Assembly: GCA_014607495.2 (NCBI GenBank)
Contig: CP053173.1
Span: 806,001-870,000 of the forward strand
Origin: Carposina sasakii
Taxonomy: Eukaryota; Arthropoda; Insecta; Lepidoptera; Carposinidae
Reading direction: 5' to 3'
Length of the DNA: 64,000 nt
Shown: piece after piece, positions 11,286 through 20,649 of the stretch
Position numbering within the stretch: position 1 is the stretch's first letter
Layout of the letters: each line of letters opens with the position of its first letter
The notes under the pieces: generated by a model
What the model was told of the DNA's origin: nothing
Databases searched by the model: none
Seen by the model: the letters and a program-made list of their open reading frames with translations, nothing else
Program-made: the position numbers and the translations under genes

Positions 11286-11503
11286 CTAGCGGCCGCCCAC
11301 GGCTTCGCCCGCGTGAGACTGCATTACTCCCGTGTGAAGTCGGGGCGGGTCCCTAGTTATACATTATAAACCTTCCTTGTGAATCACTCTATCTATTAAA
11401 AAATCGTCATCAAAGCAGCATCAAAATCCCTAGTTTGAAAGATCTAAGCATACATAGGGACAGAACAACAGAAAGCGACTTTGTTTTATAATATGTAGTG
11501 AAG
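11286..11503 (-). mobile_element. Helitron-type repeat
   Basis: CTAGCGGCCGCCCACGGCTT at one end and TTTATAATATGTAGTGA at the other. The body has GTGAATCACTCTATCTATT and AGCATACATAGGGACAG. Confidence 0.65.
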
Positions 11504-11571
11504 TTGCATGGAAATGTAATGTGTAGTGTCTGAGAAATAAATAAATAAATGTCATTATATACTTAAATTAA

Positions 11572-11813
11572 AATTTTAATAAAGAAAATCATGGTCTAAA
11601 GTCAAATTCTTCACCCGAGTGGGGCTCATATAACAATGCAATCGAACGTAGCCACGGCATACCAGTTTTTTATTATACACAAAACTGCGATGCAAACATG
11701 GTATGGCGTGGGACAGACAACAGCCTTTGCTATTGTAACCACTGGGAATCGAACCACCGGGTCAATTTCAATTTCTCGGATGACGAATTTTACCATCTCT
11801 TTTCTAAATTACA
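11572..11813 (-). mobile_element. tRNA-core inverted-arm element T (rearranged copy)
   Basis: The arms AATTCTTCACCCGAGTGGGG and TCGGATGACGAATTTTACC match the copies at 11988 and 48146. The core is altered and contains its own inverted repeat (CCACGGCATACCA / TGGTATGGCGTGG), so the tRNA fold is lost. Confidence 0.6.
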
Positions 11814-11987
11814 TATTGGCAACGTTATTCTTCATCCCGATAGCTATACACTAGCCAAATCTCGGCAAACAAAGCTGAATCCCTCAGCACAATGTTTAAA
11901 GATGAAACGATCAACCATATCCTAACGGATTATATTAATGGAGAAGTGTTTTTATAAATTTATCTTAGTCAAGATATTATACATTAT

Positions 11988-12136
11988 AAAATTATTAATA
12001 AAGAAAATGGAAAAAATTCTTCACCCGAGTGGGAATCGAACCCACGACCGCTGCAAACCGTGCTAGCCGCTATAATCACTAAGCCACCGGGTCAATTACT
12101 CGGATGACGAATTTTACCATCTCTTTTCTAAATTAA
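11988..12136 (-). mobile_element. tRNA-core inverted-arm element T
   Basis: A 72-nt tRNA-like core (12022-12093, minus) with box B GGTTCGATTCC lies between inverted arms at 12001-12030 and 12098-12127. The T arm pairs fully. The anticodon arm is degenerate, so this is not called as a working tRNA gene. Confidence 0.65.
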
Positions 12137-12277
12137 TAAATAATACATAAATCTAGTCCCAACGTCATAAAAAGTCAAATACCCTCCAAGATTCAGGTAT
12201 CTCATATCAGCGGTTTTGGCTCAGGACAAAGCAATTTACAATGTATCAGTATGTATAGGTAGGTATATACCTAAATA

Positions 12278-12677
12278 CAGGGTGTATAAAGACAACTTTG
12301 TTCTTTTAATACCTCGTATTCTTTGTAACATCACGATCATTTTTTTCTATGGAAGCACCCCTGAGAAACCACGGGTTTGCAAGATATTGAGGTCCAAAGT
12401 TACATTAATATTATAATTTTTTTTAACATAAATCCATCTGAAATCGGTTAACACACATTTTTTTTAAAGATACCATGTCAAAATGTTATAATAATGTTAG
12501 TTTTGTAGGTACATTTGCACTTTGCGCATCAAACGAATACATTGCTTGCAATAAAATGACAGTATTTTTTCATATTTTTTTTGTCGTTTCCCAGGGTTGA
12601 TTCCATAGAAGAAAATGATCGTAACCTTACAAAGAATACGAGGTATTAAAAAAACATTGTTGTCTTTTTACACCCTG
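12278..12677. mobile_element. MITE family C
   Basis: Long terminal inverted repeats of roughly 75 bp: CAGGGTGTATAAAGACAACT and AATACCTCGTATTCTTTGTA on the left are mirrored at the right end (ATACGAGGTATT ... TTTACACCCTG). TA flanks both sides. Non-coding. Confidence 0.8.
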
Positions 12678-12765
12678 TATATGTATACGAGTAATATAAA
12701 TTACCTACACTACATCCACCGCTTTGTTTAACAACACAATTCAATCGACGCGACTAAGTACTTAC

Positions 12766-13138
12766 CTAGCAAATCTGTGCTACATAAATTATTAACTATT
12801 AATATGACCATTCATAAACATCAACTTGAGTAGGTCTGTAAAACACTTAACTTTACTAATAGAAAATATTAAAATTATTAAATTAGGTACCTTAAAATAG
12901 CGAGTGAGTAGGTATATTGACAAACAACTGACGTCCACGCACCAAGCGAAATGTACTGGTTCTGTCTGACAGGGACGGGAGAGGGGAAGGGACTGGGGCG
13001 CGGGCGGTGAGGTACCGCGGGCACAGCTGCGCGGGCAAACGCGCGGGGCGCGGCGGTGAAGGGAGGAGGGGAACTGGGAGCGCTTCGCGCCGCGTCGTCG
13101 CTTCGACAAAATAAACGAATCGACCACAGCATAGACAA
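12766..13138 (-). promoter_or_regulatory. GC-rich promoter candidate and first-exon zone for the 404-aa gene
   Basis: A block at about 12950-13100 is markedly GC- and CpG-rich (GCGCGGGCGGTGAGGTACCG, CGCGCGGGGCGCGGCGG) inside AT-rich DNA. Towards the 404-aa gene on the minus strand it is followed by a strong donor, GCTAG|GTAAGTAC, at 12766/12765. Together with the acceptor at 10074 this gives a possible 2.7-kb 5' UTR intron. No transcript evidence is available. Confidence 0.35.
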
Positions 13139-13194
13139 CTAAACGGTGCGATAACTTATTCTTTATTTATATTGTGTACAATAAAGTTTTCACA

Positions 13195-13690
13195 AATAAA
13201 GTTTGTAACAAGAAAGATGTAATTAGGCTGTGGAACTCACTTCCGCACTCCATTAGAGACTCTCCGGCAATAGGCATTTATAAAAATAGGTTAAGAAACC
13301 ATTACCTGTCTCTTCCTTAATTCTCTCATTCTAGAAATTTGTATACTTATGTATGATTATATTATATGGATGGATTAATGTAAGTAATAATATGTAGTAG
13401 TAATATAGATTTAAAAAATATTATGTATGTAAATCCCTATTATGAATTTAAATAGATAAGTATTAGTAATTATTTAATTGTAGTAAATATATTTATTTTA
13501 TGTCAGGTTTATTTATATTTTAATACGTGTGCACATATGATTTTCCTTTTATATATTATAAAATTTATCTGTACCCAATGGTTTGCTGGAAGAAATCTAT
13601 TTTAGAGATAACCTCGCCTTTGTACTATTTCTGTTTTATGTGTGAGCTAAATTTTAATAATAAAGAATAATAATGTAACTTAGAATTTCT
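13195..13690 (+). pseudogene. Jockey/CR1-group LINE, C-terminus and 3' UTR
   Basis: 13210-13320 reads KKDVIRLWNSLPHSIRDS, PAIGIYKNRLRNHYLSLP, stop: the usual C-terminal end of lepidopteran LINE reverse transcriptases. The 3' UTR follows with GGTTTGCTGGAAGAAATC and a terminal AATAATAAAGAATAATAA. 5' truncated. Confidence 0.7.
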
Positions 13691-13864
13691 ATTATGAACC
13701 TACGTTGTGAAATTGACTGTTGATAATTAAATAAAAAGATGATTTAAAAAAATAATAACATCAAATAAAAATATTACACAATTTAATCTTCATAAAATGC
13801 ACATTGTAATATTAATCGGGTTGTGTCTCAGAGATTTTTTAAATACTTAAAACCACATATCAAA

Positions 13865-15091
13865 TTATTCCGAATCACTAATGTCAGGAATATCCGAATC
13901 TAGCTCTACTGAAATATCATCACAATCAACGTATTCCACTGAACTTTCTTCCACTAAACTGTCGTAGTTATTATCAAATTGTTTATCTTCATCGAAAATT
14001 CTGATTTCATCTTCAATCATTTGATTGATCCAATCATTAACCAATTCTTTGGGAATTTCTTTTAAATCTTTCTCAGGATTTTCACAATAGAATGGTTTTT
14101 TCCCCGCATTTATACACATTTGGTTCAAATAGTCTAAAATGTATTTCTGTTGAGTGACATAATTAATACTATATGGCAAATGCAAAGCGTGATGACCGTG
14201 CAATCCCAATAAATTGTTAACGACATATATGTTTTTATCCATGTCGGTAAACTTTCTTGCTAGGTCATATAATTCTATTTTCGACATTTCATCCTCAAAT
14301 GGAACATTATGATAGTTAAGCCAATCTGCAATGTCACTTCGTAAGTTCTGTAATGTCGGTATTTTGACTAAGACTTCTCTTTCTAACACTGTATTACTAA
14401 AAACGAACAAAACAGGTTGAGAATAACCCATATTACTAATAACATGTTCTAACCAATCTTTATATTTATTCTTGCTTGCATTTGTAATGGAACTGACAAA
14501 ATTAATGCCTTCCCTGGAACATACACAGAATATATTATAATAAATCAAGTATTTTACGTCGGATTTTTTTTCTAAATCGTAATTTATTGACTTCGTTTTC
14601 CAATCCCACAAAAAGCAGCAGACATATAGAGTCGGTACGTTATTGTCCCTATAATCTTTTAACTTAGATAAATAATGGAATCTTTCAAAAGTAACTGCTG
14701 GGTTTTCTATTATAGGGCAATGTTTATTTATTTTCATCCAGACATAACCCATTTTCAGTAACACTTTTCGTAGTTCTCTAATATCTGTACCAACTGGGAT
14801 TTTGTTGTTAAGTGCGTTAAACAGTTCCATTGTATGCGGCATTTTTTTCTGGTTCAGATAGAAATTAAACAATTCATTACGTATAAGGGATCGTTCTATA
14901 GTATTTATATTACTACATTGATCAATATTAATCTGCTCAATATTCAATATTTCGTTTTCGCTTAATCCGGTATATTTTTTTAAATTAGGCGGATCTGATA
15001 TAAGTTTTTTTTTGTCATCTTCATAGCTTTTCCATACTCGTACAACGTGCTTTAGGAAATCACTGCACCTGTTGCCATCGGAGATTTGCAT
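13865..15091 (-). CDS. Catalytically dead DDE transposase-derived protein, 408 aa, with acidic tail
   Basis: The open frame extends upstream to 15235, but the Met at 15091 is preferred. It gives 408 aa against 404 for the paralogue, has a CAAAATG context, and follows an acceptor-like TTTTTATATAG at 15103. Domain order matches insect Tc1/mariner-IS630 transposases: KVLLKMGYVWMK at 109-120, first strand TLYVCCFLWD at 154-163, second strand LFVFSNTV at 228-235, linker EMSKIELYDLARKF at 268-281, HGHHALHLPY at 298-307, then an acidic tail ending SDIPDISDSE. The first Asp is Cys158, the second is Ser232, and the third-acid motif NPIE is absent. Conserved W, H, EMS, ELY and LA positions align with the 404-aa protein, so the two are old paralogues kept open. 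Function unknown. An ATTAAA lies 3' of the stop at 13782-13787. Confidence 0.85.
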   Translation of the reverse strand: MQISDGNRCSDFLKHVVRVWKSYEDDKKKLISDPPNLKKYTGLSENEILNIEQINIDQCSNINTIERSLIRNELFNFYLNQKKMPHTMELFNALNNKIPVGTDIRELRKVLLKMGYVWMKINKHCPIIENPAVTFERFHYLSKLKDYRDNNVPTLYVCCFLWDWKTKSINYDLEKKSDVKYLIYYNIFCVCSREGINFVSSITNASKNKYKDWLEHVISNMGYSQPVLFVFSNTVLEREVLVKIPTLQNLRSDIADWLNYHNVPFEDEMSKIELYDLARKFTDMDKNIYVVNNLLGLHGHHALHLPYSINYVTQQKYILDYLNQMCINAGKKPFYCENPEKDLKEIPKELVNDWINQMIEDEIRIFDEDKQFDNNYDSLVEESSVEYVDCDDISVELDSDIPDISDSE

Positions 15092-15102
15092 TTTGTAGGT
15101 AC

Positions 15103-16024
15103 CTATATAAAAATGCAGGTATTTTAAAATGTAATTATAAAACGCAGTGAAGCTTAAATGTAATTCCACAAATGCCTTGAATACAAGATGTACGTGAACG
15201 TTAAGGGGTCCACAAAACAGCAATGTAATGCACACTGCACAGTAACTAAAAAATACATAGTAGAACTACTATACAGGGTTCATTTTAAAACATCAATAAC
15301 CTCGCAGGACTAGATAGCTAAAATCTTAAACTATAACATTTGTTCTACGAGTTTTATCATAACTTAATACATTAATTAAAAATGATTTTCCAAGCTTTTA
15401 TTGTACTGTCGTCAGAGGTAATATTAATTTAATATTTATTTTTGTATGAAAGTAAAATGTGACAAATTATTAAAACTCCTAGAACAAATGTTGTTTATGA
15501 TGGTGTACCTAGTCATGAGAGGTTATTGATGTTTTAAAATTAACCCTGTATATGTATAATACTCGTACACACACAAAAACAGTCTCGATTTAGAATTTGC
15601 CCATTTCGTCATTTACACCCTGTACAAATATTACTATATATATGTACCTCCGAAGTTGAATATATAACTGTAAATAAATATATTCTCTCAAGCTCACAAA
15701 AAAACTCTTGTTTAACGACTTCTTGTCACATAATTTAAAATCACTTTAATTTGAATCACTGTATGATACATATAAAAAGTGTTTAAAAAACAAATCATCA
15801 AACATAATAATTTATGTCATTATTATGTTTGATCATATCAGGTATCACAAAATGAGCTGTTGAACCACTCATGAAGTTCTTATGCTGTGGCATCCATTAT
15901 AAATACAAAGTACAAAATAGTAACTAAAACCTGATACAGAAAAACTAAACCATACAGAAAACTGTCATCGGAACATATAAACACTGTGTACAAAATAATT
16001 GTGAATAGGTCAGATAATACTTAC
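15103..16024 (-). other. Inferred 5' UTR intron of the 408-aa gene
   Basis: The donor GTAAGTATT on the minus strand (16024 downward) and the acceptor ATATAG (15104-15103) would remove 922 bp, including the MITE at 15274-15548. The remainder is AT-rich, with no other gene seen. Confidence 0.4.
15274..15548. mobile_element. MITE family D
   Basis: Near-perfect terminal inverted repeats of about 30 bp (CAGGGTTCATTTTAAAACAT at one end, CAGGGTTAATTTTAAAACAT read inward from the other), TA on both flanks, no ORF. Confidence 0.85.
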
Positions 16025-16092
16025 TTAAATATAATTTTCCCTTTTTCAATAATACACGTACTCGCACGCTGGGCAACTGTCACTGACTGACA
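16025..16092 (-). promoter_or_regulatory. Candidate promoter and non-coding first exon of the 408-aa gene
   Basis: On the minus strand TTTTTGTCAGTCAGTGACAG contains the arthropod initiator TCAGT. About 60 bases later the sequence reaches a consensus donor, TTTAA|GTAAGTATT. There is no ATG between them, as expected of a 5' UTR exon. Confidence 0.35.
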
Positions 16093-16334
16093 AAAAGCGA
16101 CTTTTAAAGTGAGCGAACATCGAACGAACGATTCGGCGAACGTGTTCAGTTTTATATCGCCATCTCTATCGTGTATCGTATGAGAGAGGGAGCGAGTATT
16201 CGATTCATTACTAGCTTCCCCTCCCGTGCGTCTTACCCGCGTGTGATGCCGTTGTCGATATTCTACTAGCTAGCAGACGCCTGTTACATTGCTTGCATAA
16301 ATAATAATGCAAACTTATTTTATTTATGTTTCAG

Positions 16335-16464
16335 GATCATTTATTTATCAACAATGGCCTCCAGGATGCCGTTGTTATTTTACGTGTTCGACCTACACCT
16401 ACACCGTCCAACTGAAGCTTTCGCACTTCAATTAAGTATAGACATACTACATTCAATCATTCAA
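16335..16464 (+). CDS. Candidate coding exon, 37 codons, product unknown
   Basis: TTTTATTTATGTTTCAG gives a good acceptor before 16335. An ATG at 16354 (CAACAATGG context) opens 37 codons with no stop (MASRMPLLFYVFDLHLHR, PTEAFALQLSIDILHSIIQ), and the frame runs exactly into a consensus donor CAA|GTAAGTAG at 16464. It lies head-to-head with the 408-aa gene, about 250 bp from that gene's candidate start, so a shared promoter is possible. TCAGTT at about 16148 could be the plus-strand initiator. I do not recognise the peptide and found no following exon. It could be chance. Confidence 0.3.
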
Positions 16465-17190
16465 GTAAGTAGATACATATATCTACTTTTGTCTGTTGTT
16501 CTCTTTATTTTTAACTAAAATTTTCTACGCCCGAAATATTTAGGCGGGAAGGGAACGCACGATTTTGTCGTACATATTAGCTAACCATAATCTATGTAAT
16601 AGTTTATTTATTTATTATTCTTTAAATATTCTAAAACTTAAAATTAGGTACAACGTCCCACAAAACTGCTTGCGCCGTTTGACTGTGGGATCCGTGATTA
16701 ATATAAAATACTAATGTACTAGAGTGCGTTTCACCGTATAGCTCCCATAGCTATTCCACGCGCTTTCCCAGGCGCCTGTACATAATAATGTACATAATAT
16801 TATTAAATAGGAAGGAAATGAACGAAGCAATGACCGCCAAACGAATTTCAAGGACGAACTCGCAAGCCATTCGCGTTCTCTCACTTGCGCACGTGCCTCG
16901 AGCGCGTAATGCTATCTCTCTCCCACTCGTTATAGAACCCTACGGAAGCAGAAAACACGAAGCGCGTGAGTGATGATGTCTTTGAATCTTATGTGCTTCT
17001 AGTACTTTTTGTGCGAAATAGTGCAAATATCAATGCCGCTTTTCTTCGCAAATTCTTTTTTTATACGAAACAAATTAATGCGAAATTTTAATTATTTTTA
17101 GGTGTGATGATACTAGAATATTAAAATTACATCATAAACATAATACACAAAAACTAGTGACCAGGACAGCAGGATAACGAAAGAGATCCC
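16465..17190. other. No gene recognised; GC-richer patch
   Basis: Mostly unassigned. 16830-16975 is GC-richer and holds a 61-codon ORF with no recognisable product. 16722-16740 has the TAGAGTGCGTTTCAC end of MITE family E. Confidence 0.4.
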
Positions 17191-17194
17191 ATAG

Positions 17195-17336
17195 TCACGC
17201 ACGTAGATTCCATAGTAGCATTTGCTAACTACATAAATAGAATATATCCATATCCCGTGCATATCGTAAGTGTCGACTACTAAGGAACTCAAAGGCAGAA
17301 CGCCTCATAAGGCGATGAGCTGGCAACTTGTCGCTT
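17195..17336 (+). repeat. Dispersed repeat D (degenerate)
   Basis: CATATCGTAAGTGTCGACTA, GGAACTCAAAGGC and GATGAGCTGGCAACTTGTCG identify a copy of repeat D. Confidence 0.6.
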
Positions 17337-17377
17337 TACATCCTGACATCGATAAGTAGTATAATACTTATTGCTAT

Positions 17378-17665
17378 TAATTTACATACATACATACATA
17401 TATTCACGCCTTTGTCCCTTACGGGGTAGGCAGAGCACCAAGGGCCGATAGAACCACATGGTGCCACTTCCGACCAATTTTGAGGGTAGGTATAGTCGAG
17501 ATGTACAAGTTCGGTTAGTAGTGATAGGTGGTCAGCCCATCGCCTACAAAACACCAAGACCCTCTTGTCCCTCTACTGACTTGTACAGTATGCCCGGGAA
17601 GAGAAGCAGCTGTAGTATTAAGTATACGTTTTTTTTTCACTCCCAGAGCAGCATAGAAGAAATGC
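17378..17665 (-). repeat. ATGT-tail repeat, long copy
   Basis: The reverse complement reads from the ATAGCAGCATAGAAGA-like zone through TGTACAAGTCAGTAGAGGGA to GGGACAAAGGCGTGAATA and an ATGT microsatellite. An inverted partner lies at 25237-25505. It is probably the 3' end of a LINE or a SINE derived from one. Confidence 0.65.
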
Positions 17666-17689
17666 TATTAATTTGTTGGTAATTAATTA

Positions 17690-18000
17690 ATTATAATTAT
17701 CTGTGTTAAATCGTAGACCATAGTGATAATTTGTCGCATCCATCATCCATCACGCATACTGTTATCAGTAGTTAACACACACAAATAAACCCTATCTACG
17801 TTATGTTATATATATTCATTGATGTCTTCACATTGCCTAATTTTTTTTTAATAACATGGGACAAAAAATACGTTCCAGCGGTCAGTTGTTTTTAGGAACA
17901 CGCCCATAATATATTTTTTAAATAAAATAAAATGTATTGAATGCAGTGAAATGTAATGAAAAAATTAATGCAGTGAATGCAGTGGAAATGTGAGCATTGA
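17690..18000. other. No gene or clear repeat seen
   Basis: AT-rich sequence. 17930-17990 has an ATGCAGTGAATGCAGTG-type internal repetition. Confidence 0.4.
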
Positions 18001-18002
18001 GA

Positions 18003-18430
18003 AGTATGTGTGGAGTCACTTTGAAAGATAGGATAAGAAATGAGGTGATCAGAAAGAAGTGTGGTATAAAAAAAAAATGAGGACGTGGTGACGAAGATTC
18101 TTTTTTGAGAAGGGTATGTTGAGGTGGTTTGGGCATGTGGAGAGGACGAGTGAAAGTAGACTGACAAAGAAAGTGTACAACGGAAGAGTGGATGGAAGGG
18201 TTGGAAGGGGAAGACCTCGCCGGACTTTCACTGATCAAATTGGTGAAATTCTAAAGAAAGGTCAGGTCAAGAGTACCCTAAACCGACGAGCGTGCATGAA
18301 AAATATCATGAAAGTAGATGAAGCGAAAGAGGTGTGTCAGGATCGTAGCAAATGGAGATCCGTGATCTCTGCCTATCACGCAGGGAAAGAGGCGTGATTT
18401 TTATGTATGTATATATGTATGTATGTATGT
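18003..18430 (+). pseudogene. LINE reverse transcriptase 3' end with ATGT tail
   Basis: The first part reads CGVTLKDRIRNEVIRKKCG and, after a frameshift, [19 protein letters not shown], then [16 protein letters not shown] and [18 protein letters not shown], stop, followed by TATGTATGTATG. This is the C-terminal end of an RTE/CR1-type reverse transcriptase. The same last codons occur inverted at 36700-36845. Confidence 0.75.
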
Positions 18431-18563
18431 AAAATGTATTCATCTCACCTACTACTTATATTTTACTTATCAATTTTCAAAAATACTATATTTGGTCTAA
18501 AAAAAATTGACAGCATCAGAGTATCAGAGTACCTACCTATATACATACATACATACCATTGAC

Positions 18564-18964
18564 TAGGGTTGCCATCTCAAAACTTTGAAAACCAGGATTT
18601 GAAGAAATAATACCAGGACATTACGATTTAAATCCAGGACTATACATGTGCGAGCCCAGTGACGATACGATTGAAGAGAGTTAGTGGCATGCGAATTCAT
18701 AACATATGTATGTCTTTTAACACATTCAGTGCCGGCGACTACGTATTTGCGTCTTTTAGGCTTTCTAGCGGTGCCGCTGACACTTATTTACGTCGTCGCA
18801 ATAGGCGTTAACCTGATGTCAGTCAGCACCCTTAGAAAATCTGCCGATAGCGAATGTGTCAGGACTCTAAAACTCAGGACGATGCTTAAAAACTATCCAG
18901 GACAGCCCAGGACACCCCAAAAAGCAGGACATGTCCTGGGAAAACAGGACGGTTGGCAACCCTA
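18564..18964. mobile_element. hAT-type non-autonomous element with nested insertion
   Basis: The ends are TAGGGTTGCCA and TGGCAACCCTA. The flanking octamers CCATTGAC (18556-18563) and CCATAGAC (18965-18972) match at 7 of 8 positions, which is the hAT target-site size. The body repeats CCAGGA/AGGACA words. A piggyBac-type MITE sits inside. Confidence 0.75.
18717..18860. mobile_element. piggyBac-type MITE (one end decayed)
   Basis: Begins TTAACACATTCAGTGCCGGC and contains GACTACGTATTTGCGTC. The right end is a degenerate GAATGTGT without TTAA. The complete relative is at 50034-50172. Confidence 0.6.
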
Positions 18965-19217
18965 CCATAGACACTAGCGCGACATATACATTATGTATAC
19001 CAAATTTACATACAATTAAGAATGCCAGACATAAATTACGTGCTCTCCGTAACCATTTCTCACGCGGGTTTAAATCTAGACACGTCAAGTTATATCCTAG
19101 ATGCAGACTTGATGTAGACGCTAACCAGGCTAACTCAGACTGACAGACATATCCCTAACGTAAATTTCCTTAAATCCGTTAAAGTTTCATTGGTATTAAA
19201 ATCGCGACGCTCGTATA

Positions 19218-19476
19218 CAGGATGTAACAGAAAGGGTATGTTAAGCGAAAAGTATGTAAATAGCCCACTATAGAGATGCTATTTCTAAAATTTGAGACTC
19301 GAAATCATATTTTTATTTTTCAAGATTGTATGGACATTCCTGAGTTGTTTCGGAATTCTTCATACTATCTGGAAAAATATAAATGTGAATTTGAGTCTGA
19401 AATTTTGGAAATAGATTCTCTATAGTGGGCTATTTACATAGCTTTTCGCTTAACATACCCTTTCTGTTACACCCTG
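19218..19476. mobile_element. MITE family B, full palindromic copy
   Basis: The left half (CAGGATGTAACAGAAAGGGT, ATGTTAAGCGAAAAG) is mirrored by the right half (CTTTTCGCTTAACATACCCT ... TTACACCCTG) along most of its 259 bp. TA flanks. Other copies: 22150-22313, 37632-37734, 57231-57476. Confidence 0.85.
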
Positions 19477-19616
19477 TATAAAGAACATTTCCATCACAGA
19501 TTTTTACTTCTTTCTTTAGTCTACGATTCTATTATTCTCTCTCTAGTTCAAAACTAAGTAGGTAAGTATGTATTTAATTTTAAATTTTTCTTAAATTTAT
19601 TCCCTACTAGTGGACG

Positions 19617-19761
19617 CCCGCGACTCCGTCCACGTGGACTGCAGAAAAAACAAAATATCTGTCACAATATATTCCTAAAAATTGCATCGAAATCGGTTCA
19701 GCCGTTTCTGAGATTAGCGTGCACAAACATCGATCCGTTATAATTTTATTATATGTATAGA
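19617..19761 (-). mobile_element. Helitron-type repeat
   Basis: CTAG then GGACGCCCGCGACTCCGTCC, body ATCGGTTCAGCCGTTTCTGA, end TTATTATATGTATAGA before T. Confidence 0.75.
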
Positions 19762-20169
19762 TGAAGATAGATGGGTCCATTTGATATCTCTACTACTTAG
19801 TAGGTTATTTTAAACAAACGTACATAATCAGTATTTTTTGTTTGGTATAGTGAGACTATATTAGGTCACGAATTATTCATAACAAATTAATAGACACATT
19901 GAGAAATAAAATTATATTTATATAGAAACCATGGACCCATTGGTAATCAAGCTATGAAAATATTTTTTATGGAAAACAATAGATTTGTAAACCTATGGGA
20001 ATAAGCCGTAACAAACATTAGTAACAGACACAACATAGGTAGGTTCACAGATATAGTAGATACCTACAGATTGGGATAGAATCTAATAGGTAAAGGTGCA
20101 CGTGCCTGCCTCTAACGACGTCTTACGACCCAATGACCATACGTGCGGGTAGGCAGATCAATACTAAAT

Positions 20170-20649
20170 GTATTCAGGGTGTATTGGAGGGTTCGACTAG
20201 ACCTTAGAACCGAAAGTCAACATCACTCGCCCGTGGTGCAGCCTGCTATTTAACGGACGAGAGACGCTGATAGCTGTAATATTTAGGATGACTACGAGTA
20301 GGATACGTTTCGATACCGGTAGCCGGTGGGGTAAGCACGGACCTTTTTACGCGGCGTAACGCTAGCGACTCGCTAGCAAAATCTATGGGAATTGACAGTT
20401 TGACGCTAGCGTTACGGACTATCGAGAGGTTCCTGCTTACCCCACAGATTGTTCACGCTGATAGCTTATAATTCGTATTTAGAATTCGAAAACATGTCCC
20501 ACTGGATTCGTTACCGTAGGCTAGATTGTTGTATTTATCTCCGAAAAGCGGCGGTAGGCTCTCACCTTACCGCATTGGACGTAATAGGCTGAACTGGAAA
20601 AAAGTGGGTGTGCACACTTCTGCCCACCCTTTTTGGGGTATAATGTATG
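20170..20649 (-). repeat. Dispersed repeat X, inverted copy split by a MITE
   Basis: The reverse complement holds GCCTACCGCCGCTTTTCGG and GTCAACCTCACC-like blocks seen at 4517 and 6040. It is interrupted at 20326-20445. Confidence 0.65.
20326..20445. mobile_element. 120-bp hairpin MITE
   Basis: Ends GTGGGGTAAGCACGGACC and, read inward from the right, GTGGGGTAAGCAGGAACC. A second internal pair, GTAACGCTAGCG / CGCTAGCGTTAC, extends the hairpin. Confidence 0.7.

Noticed and set aside
12792..13138. 111- and 86-codon minus ORFs in the GC-rich island
   Set aside because: Overlapping frames in CpG-rich sequence with no recognisable domain; composition explains the openness.
15092..15235. Longer 456-aa start for the second dead transposase
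   Set aside because: The extra 48 residues cross the acceptor-like site, are hydrophobic read-through, and have no match in the 404-aa paralogue.
20326..20445. microRNA precursor hairpin
   Set aside because: The arms are terminal inverted repeats of a MITE inserted in repeat X; no known miRNA sequence was recognised in the window.
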